From: JAZDLO01 sp043801935
GTDB lineage: Bacteria > Actinomycetota > Thermoleophilia > RBG-16-64-13
DNA: 17,221 bases
Assembly (NCBI GenBank): GCA_043801935.1
Contig: JAZDLO010000031.1
Coordinates: 1 to 17,221, forward strand
Direction: 5' to 3'
Part shown: piece by piece, positions 7,893 through 14,319 of the stretch
Numbering within the stretch: position 1 is the stretch's first letter
How the letters are laid out: the number at the start of each line of letters is the position of its first letter
Translations under genes and position numbers: made by a program
Notes under the pieces: generated by a model
What the model saw: the letters and a program-made list of their open reading frames with translations, nothing else
Told to the model about the DNA's origin: nothing
The model's database searches: none

Positions 7893-9401
7893 ATGCGAGA
7901 AGACACGCGCCCGGAAGACGACGACGAGGTCGGCCTCCCTCAAGGCGGAGTTGTAAGCCGCCGTGAGTTCCTCAAGATCGCCAGCATCGTCGGCGCCACC
8001 GTGGGGGTGGGAGGCGCTTTGAGTGGAGCGCTGTCCGCTTGTGGCGAGGGGGCCACGGCCACCACGGCGAGCACCTCGGCGCCATCCACGGTCCCCAGCA
8101 GCCCCATGACGACTGCCGGCAGCACCACCACGGTGAGCGCTGCCGCTGCCACCGACCGCGAGGTGAAGATCGGCTTCGTGACCCCTCTCACCGGTGACCT
8201 CGCCTCGTACGGAATCGCCGACCAGTACTGCGTGCGCCGGGCCATGGAAGCTATCGGCGCGGGCTTGGCCTGCGGGGACGGTCAGACCCACCCGGTCAAC
8301 ATCATCATGGGAGACAGCCAGTCCGACCCTCTGCGCGCCGCTGAGGTGGCCGGAGAGCTGATCATGAACAGCAAGGTGGACATGGTAGTCTGCGCCTCCA
8401 CTCCGGAGACGGTCGTACCGGTGGCCGATCAGTGCGAAACCCTGCAAGTACCCTGCCTGAGCACGGAATGCCCGTGGGAGGCCTATCTTGCGGCTCGCTC
8501 CTATGGCAGGGTGGATGTTGTCTTTGAGTGGACGTACAACGTCTTCTCTGGCGCTGAGGACCAGGTCGCCGATTTCACCGACCTGTGGACCCAGGTGCCG
8601 ACCAACAAGGTCGTTGGTGCCATGTTTCCCAACGACGATGACGGCAACTTCTTGATGAACCTCTGGAAGCAGTACTGGGCACCCGCCGGTCTGACCGTGG
8701 TCGAGGAGAGCGGTTTCGAGGCCGGCACCCAAGATTTCACCCCTCAGATCCAGAAGTTCAAAAAGGCCGGTTGCGAGATCGGCTACGGCGTTCTCACCAC
8801 GGCGGACTTCACGAACTTCTGGAGGCAGGCGGTGCAGCAAGGCTGGATGCCGAAACTGCCGACCTACCCCAAGTCCTTGGTTCTTCCGCAGACACTTGAG
8901 GCGTTGGGCGCATCGGCCAACAACTTGTGCGTCGAGGTTTGGTGGAGTCCCGCCTTCCCCTACAGGTCCCCGCTTCTCGATCAGAGCTGCCAGGATTTCG
9001 CGGCCGCTTTCGAGGCCGCAGAGAATCATCAGTGGACACAGTCACTCGTGCACTTTCTCCTGTTCGACTGGGCCGTCGACGTCCTGAAGCGCGCGAAGAG
9101 CGTGGACGACAAGATTGCGATCATGGACGCGGTCAAAACCACCAAGGTCGAGACTATCGGCGGTCCGATCGATTTCACTGCTCCGGTCGAGCCGCCTGAT
9201 GAGACGCTCCCCCCATTCGGGGGTCGGGCGTCGTTCAAGGTCGGTCCGTGCCACATCGTGGAGAACGTCTACAAATCCCCGGTGGCCATCGGTCAATGGA
9301 GGACGGGCAAAAAGTACCCCTTCGAGCTGACCATCGTCGGGAACAAGGCATGTCCGGAGGTTCCCGTTCAGGACAAGGTCCGTCCCTACACCGGATTGTA
9401 G
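7893..9401 (+). CDS. Tat-exported ABC transporter substrate-binding lipoprotein, branched-chain amino acid type
   Basis: A 502-residue periplasmic-binding-protein type I lipoprotein. An acidic leader precedes a twin-arginine motif, SRREFLK (22-28), a hydrophobic segment (29-49) and a lipobox, LSAC (47-50), so the folded protein should be exported by Tat and lipid-anchored. A Thr/Ser-rich spacer follows (about 55-85). The mature domain starts with VKIGFVTPLTGDLASYG (about 91-107), the standard opening of LivJ/LivK-like and amide-binding proteins. ADQCETLQVPCLSTECPW and the later TVVEESGFEAGTQDFTPQI segment also match this family. Ligands in the family include branched-chain amino acids, urea, amides and aromatic acids; which one applies here is not clear. 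GTG 7890 overlaps ATG 7893; I use the ATG, with AGGGGGG seven bases ahead. No permease or ATPase genes follow. Confidence 0.88.
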   Translation: MREDTRPEDDDEVGLPQGGVVSRREFLKIASIVGATVGVGGALSGALSACGEGATATTASTSAPSTVPSSPMTTAGSTTTVSAAAATDREVKIGFVTPLTGDLASYGIADQYCVRRAMEAIGAGLACGDGQTHPVNIIMGDSQSDPLRAAEVAGELIMNSKVDMVVCASTPETVVPVADQCETLQVPCLSTECPWEAYLAARSYGRVDVVFEWTYNVFSGAEDQVADFTDLWTQVPTNKVVGAMFPNDDDGNFLMNLWKQYWAPAGLTVVEESGFEAGTQDFTPQIQKFKKAGCEIGYGVLTTADFTNFWRQAVQQGWMPKLPTYPKSLVLPQTLEALGASANNLCVEVWWSPAFPYRSPLLDQSCQDFAAAFEAAENHQWTQSLVHFLLFDWAVDVLKRAKSVDDKIAIMDAVKTTKVETIGGPIDFTAPVEPPDETLPPFGGRASFKVGPCHIVENVYKSPVAIGQWRTGKKYPFELTIVGNKACPEVPVQDKVRPYTGL

Positions 9402-9478
9402 ACCCGGGAGGCCGCGTCGATCACGACCGCCGGAGGCCTTGTCGACCACCCGCCTGTCGGAGGGCGAGTTGCGCGACC

Positions 9479-9495
9479 GCCCGAAGGGGGCTTTT
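9479..9495 (+). terminator. Weak rho-independent terminator candidate
   Basis: GCCC and GGGC form a four-pair stem with a five-base loop, followed directly by TTTT, 77 bases after the stop of the solute-binding-protein gene. The stem is short, so confidence is modest. Confidence 0.35.
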
Positions 9496-9514
9496 CGATC
9501 TCGTGTCTGCAAAC

Positions 9515-9536
9515 CCCTAGTAATACTCCGTTAGCT
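9515..9536. repeat. Left terminal inverted repeat of the insertion sequence, including CTAG
   Basis: A 22-base stretch exactly complementary, in reverse, to 10951-10972. The inner 16 bases (9521-9536) are the element's own terminus. CTAG at 9517-9520 is the likely target duplication. Confidence 0.85.
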
Positions 9537-10966
9537 CTGATCACGGGGGCACGTGCAGATAGACAGTTGAGGAGGGAAGACTTCGTCCGCAGGTCGGGCA
9601 AGCGCCGGTCCAACACGCGAAGAGTCGCTGCAGCTCGCGCAGAGCAGCGAAGAGGCTCAGGCCGGCGCATCCGCTTTTGGGTCGAGGCGTTGCAATGTCA
9701 GGAACCCGTGCGCCAGACTGACCAGCGTAACGTGGTGGTGCCAGCCGCGAAACGAGCGCCCCTCGAAATGATCGAGCCCCAGCGCGTCCTTGAGCTCGCG
9801 ATAATCCTGCTCGATGCGCCAGCGCAGCTTGGCCAGGCGCACCAGGTCGATGAGCTTCGTCTCCTCGGGTAGGTTGCTAAGCCAGTACTTGCTCGGCTCA
9901 TCCTCATCTTCTGACCACTGGCAGAGCAGCCAGGCAAGCGGCAGCGCCGCCCCATGGGCGCGGCGCAAGCCGATATTAGCCGGCCGGCAGCGCAGCGCGG
10001 AAAAGCGCGCGCTCATCAGACCGCGCGAGCCCTCGCGCCAGACGATCTTGCTGCTTGTCCGAAAGACGGCCGCGCGTGCCAAGGCGCGCAGCGAGCTGGG
10101 CGCTTGGCGGTAGCGGGCCGCCGGTCGCCGGCCCGAGCCGCGCCACGCCGATCGCTCGGCAACTACCTCCGGCCGATAGGCGCTGGTCGTGGGCTTGACC
10201 TCTACCACGTAGGCAAGCTCGCGCTCTTCCAGAGCCGCACGGAAGGCGCTGATCTCACCGTAGCCGGCATCGGCCACGATCGGCGGTGCATGCAAGCCCC
10301 AGTCGCGCAGCTCATCGAGCATCTCGGTGGCCTGTTCCCACTTTGGCCGATGATGCTCCTCGGGCGGCAGGTGTGCCTTGGCGCGGCGCTCAGCATCGTC
10401 GTCCCAGGCGGTCGGCAGGAAGAGGCGCCACGTAAGCGGACAGCTGGCCAGCTCGGAGGCGGTTGAGATCGAGACGCCGACCTGACAGTTGCCGATCTTG
10501 CCCAGCGTTCCGGAGTACTGACGTGCCACGCCGACCGAGTAGCGACCGGCCTTGGGAAAGCCGGTATCGTCAACTATCCAGGCGAGTGGGGTGATCTTGT
10601 CGTTCATGCGCGCCGCCAGTCGCTTTCGTACCGGCTCCCAGGCCCAGGGGCTCTGATTGAGAAACTGCTGCAGACACTGCTCGTCGCCGTCGGCAAGACG
10701 CGCAGCCATCGGCTCAATCGACTTGCGACGGCCGTCGAGCATCAGGCCACGCAGGTAGACCTCGCCCCAGCGGCGCTGATCGCTTCGTGCGAGCGACCCA
10801 AACGTCTCGGTCGCGAAGGCCACGAGCTGGCCGCGTGCCTTGGCAAGCTCCGCCGGCCTCATCTGCCCAGCACTCCGTACATGGTCTCCTCCCGCGTCGA
10901 TGAGCATACTCGACGGGAGGGTTCGTCATACGAGGATAGCCACCTGCATAAGCTAACGGAGTATTA
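9521..10966 (-). mobile_element. IS701-family-like insertion sequence, complete
   Basis: The two ends carry a perfect 16-base inverted repeat, TAATACTCCGTTAGCT and its complement. Each end is bounded by CTAG (9517-9520 and 10967-10970), which reads as a four-base target duplication. IS701-family elements are described as duplicating a four-base YTAR target, and CTAG fits. Because CTAG is palindromic and the flanks are CCC and GGG, the outward inverted repeat can also be read as 22 bases (9515-9536 and 10951-10972). One intact transposase gene fills the element on the minus strand. Nothing suggests decay. It sits between genes, and joining the flanks gives no interrupted reading frame that I can recognise. 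Confidence 0.85.
9657..10907 (-). CDS. IS701-like DDE transposase
   Basis: A 416-residue transposase. The N-terminal region has the family block YLRGLMLDGRRKSIEPMAAR (51-70). The first catalytic aspartate lies in WIVDDTGFPKAG (110-121), the second in VADAGYGEI (211-219, D213), and the glutamate in RWRIEQDYRELKDALGLDHF (362-381), giving a plausible DDE triad. The order of motifs and the length match full-size IS701-type enzymes (DDE_5). It cuts and pastes the element between CTAG-like sites. The ATG at 10905-10907 lacks a clear ribosome binding site. A second ATG sixteen codons in (10860-10862) has GGAG about ten bases upstream and may be the real start. No stop or frameshift is visible, so the enzyme could be active. 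Confidence 0.88.
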   Translation of the reverse strand: MLIDAGGDHVRSAGQMRPAELAKARGQLVAFATETFGSLARSDQRRWGEVYLRGLMLDGRRKSIEPMAARLADGDEQCLQQFLNQSPWAWEPVRKRLAARMNDKITPLAWIVDDTGFPKAGRYSVGVARQYSGTLGKIGNCQVGVSISTASELASCPLTWRLFLPTAWDDDAERRAKAHLPPEEHHRPKWEQATEMLDELRDWGLHAPPIVADAGYGEISAFRAALEERELAYVVEVKPTTSAYRPEVVAERSAWRGSGRRPAARYRQAPSSLRALARAAVFRTSSKIVWREGSRGLMSARFSALRCRPANIGLRRAHGAALPLAWLLCQWSEDEDEPSKYWLSNLPEETKLIDLVRLAKLRWRIEQDYRELKDALGLDHFEGRSFRGWHHHVTLVSLAHGFLTLQRLDPKADAPA

Positions 10967-10972
10967 CTAGGG
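10951..10972. repeat. Right terminal inverted repeat of the insertion sequence, including CTAG
   Basis: Reverse complement of 9515-9536 with no mismatch. CTAG at 10967-10970 is the second copy of the target duplication. After removal of the element, the empty site would read CCC-CTAG-GGA. Confidence 0.85.
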
Positions 10973-11407
10973 AACTGACACTGACGGACACTAAGGAGGC
11001 TTCGGCTCGGTACGAGGTGGAATTTGGACCTCTAGTACAGATGTCGGGCTCTTGTTGTTCCATGCTGCCGGGTCGCAGGGCCTTGTCTCACTTCATCGCC
11101 CCCCGGGCTCGGAACCCTGGAGGGTCCCGGTAGGCCAAGGTACCTGGCATCCAACTCCTCGCTCCCGCTTCGCCACGTCACCACCGACAGATCCTGCTCC
11201 CAAACGTGTCTAATGCGATGCAGGTGCGAGGCGCGGGCCACCGCCTGCCGGAAGGTGAGTGCCACCCGGCACTCAGATCCAATCAGAAAGAGGTGTGTGA
11301 TATCTGGGCCGGGAGGGCATGGAGAGCCTGGTCGACGCGCTCGTGCCGCGTGCGAAGCAATAACGTCCCTGCCTGTCATCGCCGGCCTCGCGCCCTACTG
11401 CCGCCGT
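10973..11407. other. Gene-poor stretch between the insertion sequence and the sigma operon
   Basis: I see no convincing gene in these 435 bases. The only notable element is the upstream copy of the promoter-like box at 11185-11214 and the leader-like sequence behind it, up to about 11262, which resembles the leader of the sigma operon. Open frames here have unnatural composition and no usable ribosome site. The region may be the remains of a lost gene that once followed the first box. Confidence 0.5.
11185..11214 (+). promoter_or_regulatory. ECF-type promoter box, copy A
   Basis: CGACA, fifteen bases, then CGTGTCTAAT. Element sequence and spacing equal those of the boxes at 11408 and 13651. 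The sequence after it (11215-11262) aligns without gaps to that after copy B at about 70% identity by eye. It lies about 310 bases ahead of the sigma gene, so it is either a distal promoter of that operon or the orphan promoter of a lost gene. Confidence 0.6.
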
Positions 11408-11437
11408 CGACAAACCTGATCCCCTGGCGTGTCTAAC
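11408..11437 (+). promoter_or_regulatory. ECF-type promoter box, copy B (sigma operon)
   Basis: GTCGACAAA with the CGACA core at 11408-11412, fifteen bases, then CGTGTCTAACGTGA. It stands about 90 bases ahead of the chosen sigma start and shares GTCGACAAA and GCGTGTCTAACGTGA exactly with copy C. An upstream GTCGACA-like element and a CGTGTC element are typical of promoters read by ECF sigma factors, so autoregulation by the neighbouring sigma factor is the natural inference. Confidence 0.7.
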
Positions 11438-11526
11438 GTGACGTAGGCACGAGTCGCGGTTCGCCGTCTGACGAAAGGCGAGGTCTACGCGGCGAGCGGG
11501 TGCCGAGAGTATGCTTGGGGAGCACG

Positions 11527-12180
11527 GTGGTTGCCAAAGGTGTATCGACCGTCACGGGGTGGGGGACCCCGGCCGGCATGGTCGCAACAGACACCGGTCC
11601 GTCCGCCTCTTGTCTCGGAGACCACAGTCCAGAGGCGCTTCTCGCTGCCGCCAGAAGCGGCGATGGCAAGGCCTTCATGGTCATCCTCGACAGCCATGAC
11701 CGTATGCTGCGGTCCCTCGCGTTCCGTATCCTCGGTGACCGCGACCAGATGGACGATGTCCTTCAGGAGGTCGCGCTCAAGGCATTCGCGGCCCTGCCCA
11801 AGTTCCGCGGCGACGCCTCGCTCGCCACCTGGCTCTACCGCATCACATACACCACGTGTCTCAACCGGCTGCGCGGAGCGGGCCGGACCGTGTCTCTACC
11901 CGATCCCGACGACAACGGGGCGTATCGGCTCTCGCCTCGCCTATCTTTGGGGGACAACGCGGACGGGGTGATCCGCCATATCGAGCTGGCCGCCGCGCTC
12001 GCCTCACTGACCCCCCAGCAGCGTGCCGTCGTGGCGCTGGTGCTCGAGGGGGGTCTGGACCATCGTGCCGCCGCTGAGGTATTGCACATTCCAATGGGTA
12101 CGCTAGCCTCGCGCCTTGCTTCCGCCCGCGCTTCCTTGCGCCGCTCGTTGGGCGAACCCCCGTCGACTGGAGAAGACTGA
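11527..12180 (+). CDS. RNA polymerase sigma factor, ECF (sigma-70) family
   Basis: A protein of about 217 residues. Region 2 spans about 46-115, with FRILGDRDQMDDVLQEVALK (66-85, containing the ECF-conserved D-x-x-D-x-x-Q-E pattern) and FRGDASLATWLYRITYTTCL (93-112). A linker of about 35 residues follows, then region 4 (about 152-207) with the helix-turn-helix ALASLTPQQRAVVALVLEGG and LHIPMGTLASRLASARASLR. It would direct RNA polymerase to promoters such as the CGACA-N15-CGTGTC boxes nearby. No SnoaL domain is fused to it, unlike ECF41-type factors; those folds are instead in the next gene. The start is uncertain: GTG 11527 has GGGGAG four bases ahead, GTG 11500 is longer, and ATG 11578 would give a typical short ECF N-terminus. 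Its TGA overlaps the next ATG by one base. Confidence 0.9.
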   Translation: MVAKGVSTVTGWGTPAGMVATDTGPSASCLGDHSPEALLAAARSGDGKAFMVILDSHDRMLRSLAFRILGDRDQMDDVLQEVALKAFAALPKFRGDASLATWLYRITYTTCLNRLRGAGRTVSLPDPDDNGAYRLSPRLSLGDNADGVIRHIELAAALASLTPQQRAVVALVLEGGLDHRAAAEVLHIPMGTLASRLASARASLRRSLGEPPSTGED

Positions 12181-13433
12181 TGGACGACCATCGCGACCTA
12201 GATCGACGACTCGGCGAGCTTCTTGAACACGAGCTTCCCGTTCCCGAACATCGGGAAGGATATCGGGAGCGCCTGGCCGCTCAGATATCGGCCGAGGCAT
12301 TGGCGCGAGCGGGCGCGAAGAGGCTGATACCCCGTTTCCTGCCCAATCTGGGGCGGGTCCCCGCAAGCGGGACGGAGGAACGCGTCGATGGCCGCCGCCG
12401 TCCGTCTGTTCCCAGCCGGCCCCGCACCGGTGCTCTTCGTACCGTTGCGATAGCGTTCACCGTGGTCGTTTTTCTCGCTGGCGCGGGTACCGGGATCTAC
12501 GAGGCGTTGACCCATCTTGGGAAAGACGGGCCCGTTCTCGTCATCACCGACGAACCGATGCCGAGCGCGGCGATCTCGGGGCCTGAGATCGGCCGGTGGA
12601 AAGCGGATGCGGCCGCCTTCGGCGACCGGTACTATGGGGCGTGGCCTGATGCCGACGCCGTGAGCGCGGTCATTAGTGCCGAGTTCGCCGACGATGCCGT
12701 CTACTACGACCCGAGCAACGGTGAGTTCGGGATCGAGGGCAAGGAGGCCATCATCTCGGCGTGCCGGCAGTTCTTCGCCGCCTACCCCGACCTTCGCCCG
12801 CAGGTGACGGGGATGTACCTGTCGGCCGACGCGGCCGCTTACCGTCTCTCTGAGGACGGGGCGCTCGAGTTGTACCCGTTCAAGGACGGCCGGGTAGCCC
12901 GTGCGGACCATTGGTGGTCGACAACTGGTCTGGAGGCGTGGGGCGATGGGCTCTTTGCTCCGGGCTTAGACGGCGCGCCGCGGCTCCGGAAGATCGCCGA
13001 GCGATATCTTGCCGCCTGGTCCTCCGGAGACGGTGCCCGCATTGCTGCTCTCTACAGCCGCGACGCCACGTTCTCCGACAGCCTCCTGGGTATCCGGGCC
13101 CAAGGATCGGACGCCATCGCTGAGCTAGGCCCCAGGCGGTTCGGATCGGGCAGCACAGTCACGTTCGAGATCATTGACCTCTACGCCCAGACCAATGGGC
13201 CCGACCCACCTACCGAGCAACTGCCCGAACACGGGGCCATCATCGGGGTGGGGATCCACTACCGGGTCACCCTGGTCTCGGGCAGCAGATCGGCGACCAT
13301 CGAGGGCCTGACTACGTTCGAACTGGGCACCAGGATAGGACAAGCCTTCGCCGTCGATCCGGACGGCCTGATCACCCGCGAGGAAGTGTTCTACGACGCC
13401 GACAGCCTGGTGACAGCAGGCCTTGTCCCCTGA
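12180..13433 (+). CDS. Probable membrane anti-sigma factor with two external SnoaL/NTF2-like domains
   Basis: A 417-residue single-pass protein. A charged, helical cytoplasmic N-terminus (1-87, MDDHRDLDRRLGELLEHELP onward) is followed by one transmembrane helix (about 88-107, TVAIAFTVVVFLAGAG) and two SnoaL/NTF2-like domains outside the membrane. The first is at about 141-247 (FGDRYYGAWPDADAV, DDAVYYDP, ending KDGRVARADHWW), the second at about 268-408 (RLRKIAERYLAAWSSGDGAR, YSRDATFSD). NTF2-like folds form a pocket and often bind small molecules. The N-terminus has no zinc-binding HxxxCxxC motif, so an anti-sigma role is inferred from layout and from the one-base overlap with the sigma stop codon, which implies translational coupling. 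A simple membrane-tethered SnoaL enzyme is the alternative. Confidence 0.75.
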   Translation: MDDHRDLDRRLGELLEHELPVPEHREGYRERLAAQISAEALARAGAKRLIPRFLPNLGRVPASGTEERVDGRRRPSVPSRPRTGALRTVAIAFTVVVFLAGAGTGIYEALTHLGKDGPVLVITDEPMPSAAISGPEIGRWKADAAAFGDRYYGAWPDADAVSAVISAEFADDAVYYDPSNGEFGIEGKEAIISACRQFFAAYPDLRPQVTGMYLSADAAAYRLSEDGALELYPFKDGRVARADHWWSTTGLEAWGDGLFAPGLDGAPRLRKIAERYLAAWSSGDGARIAALYSRDATFSDSLLGIRAQGSDAIAELGPRRFGSGSTVTFEIIDLYAQTNGPDPPTEQLPEHGAIIGVGIHYRVTLVSGSRSATIEGLTTFELGTRIGQAFAVDPDGLITREEVFYDADSLVTAGLVP

Positions 13434-13522
13434 GCCCGGGCGCCGCTCGCCGTTACGACAAGCCGCGGCCTGTCCAAGTCGCGACCGCCGGGACCGACTG
13501 TGACGTCGCCGCAGCCCTCAGC

Positions 13523-13546
13523 CGAGTCGGGAGCGATCCCGACTCG
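13523..13546 (+). terminator. Perfect hairpin after the sigma operon
   Basis: A ten-pair stem, CGAGTCGGGA / TCCCGACTCG, closed by a GCGA (GNRA-type) loop, about 90 bases after the stop of the membrane sensor gene. It has no T tract, so it may end or stabilise the transcript rather than act as a classical terminator. The 294-base gap it lies in also contains promoter copy C and no gene. Confidence 0.5.
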
Positions 13547-13650
13547 CCACTAGGCCATCTTCTCCACCTCCCGCAGACAGACGTAGCTTCCGCCCTGGGG
13601 TCTTAAGAGCCCACGACGGCCGAGCTTTGTGGATAACGGTGGGGCGTTGT

Positions 13651-13680
13651 CGACAAAGCGACCCCCCTCGCGTGTCTAAC
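13651..13680 (+). promoter_or_regulatory. ECF-type promoter box, copy C (lipoprotein gene)
   Basis: GTCGACAAA, then after the same fifteen-base spacing GCGTGTCTAACGTGA. The -10-like element ends 47 bases ahead of the lipoprotein start, a normal leader length. The sequence between shares a GTCAGAAAGGAG-like stretch with the leader of copy B (TCTGACGAAAGGCGAG). Confidence 0.7.
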
Positions 13681-13727
13681 GTGATGCGAGATCCGAATCG
13701 TTCCGAGAAGTCAGAAAGGAGCGCGTC

Positions 13728-14204
13728 GTGAAGGCCAGATTCCTGTCAAATGTTCGAGTCAACCGGTGGCTGGCGATCACGGTCGGGGTACTGGCGGCGG
13801 CCTTGCTGATCCTAAGCGCCTGCGGCGGAGGGAGCAGCGATCGAGCTTTCATCGACAGATTCATGGCGATGTGGGACTCCAACGATGCCGCTGCGGCCCA
13901 GCAACTCTTCACGGCCGATGCCGTTATCTATTGGCCGGAAGGTGCCGCACCCGCCAAGAGCACCGGCATCGAGGAGATCGGCTCCATGATAAAAACCTAT
14001 CCGGTCGACCCCCTGCCGCTTGGGGACTCCTCATTCACGTTCGTCCCTTCCGATAAGGACATGAAGCTCCTGGTCGCGGGGTACAAGGGCGCGCACTACA
14101 TAGCCTGCCCGGTGACGGTAGGGCGCGAAATCTACATGATGGTGCTGGAGGTCCGTGACGGGAAAGTGGCCAACCAGTGGGTTTCTTACATGTCCCGGTA
14201 CTAG
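13728..14204 (+). CDS. SnoaL/NTF2-like lipoprotein
   Basis: A 158-residue lipoprotein starting at GTG 13728, with a strong AAAGGAG site six bases upstream. A basic leader (MKARFLSNVRVNRW) precedes a hydrophobic segment (15-29) and the lipobox LSAC (29-32), so Cys32 should be lipidated after a Sec-type signal. The mature part (36-158) has the layout of an NTF2-like fold: an N-terminal helix, DRAFIDRFMAMWDSNDAAAA, then LFTADAVIYWPEG, a central helix, and closing strands IYMMVLEVRDGKVANQWVSY. The motifs parallel the first external domain of the preceding membrane protein. Together with the shared promoter box, this suggests it belongs to the same regulon. It may catch or buffer the same ligand, or act as the effector; this is inference. 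It stands 116 bases ahead of the next gene. Confidence 0.8.
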   Translation: MKARFLSNVRVNRWLAITVGVLAAALLILSACGGGSSDRAFIDRFMAMWDSNDAAAAQQLFTADAVIYWPEGAAPAKSTGIEEIGSMIKTYPVDPLPLGDSSFTFVPSDKDMKLLVAGYKGAHYIACPVTVGREIYMMVLEVRDGKVANQWVSYMSRY

Positions 14205-14306
14205 ACCATCTCGCCCATCTCCGACATGAGGGGTAGGAGAAAAGGGAGGTGCGTATGGGTCGAAGATGCACTCGCCTCTGATGAGTACTTCGGGGACTGC
14301 TCGATT

Positions 14307-14314
14307 GGAAGGAG
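14307..14314 (+). promoter_or_regulatory. Shine-Dalgarno site that fixes the start of the barrel protein
   Basis: GGAAGGAG lies five bases before ATG 14320. It places the start directly ahead of a signal peptide and argues against the in-frame ATG at 14266. Confidence 0.75.
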
Positions 14315-14319
14315 TAGAG

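Noticed and set aside
7845..9029. Long minus-strand open frame of almost 400 codons opposite the solute-binding-protein gene
   Set aside because: It lies antisense to a clearly recognised coding sequence and its product has no family motif. High GC lowers stop frequency in the opposite frame.
11319..11363. Fifteen-codon plus-strand frame after promoter copy A, with GGGAGG two bases before ATG
   Set aside because: The ribosome-site spacing is too short and the peptide is unrecognised; chance is enough to explain it.
11032..11379. Minus-strand frame of 115 codons between the insertion sequence and the sigma operon
   Set aside because: It runs across promoter copy A in antisense, has no recognisable motif, and its composition looks like translated non-coding DNA.
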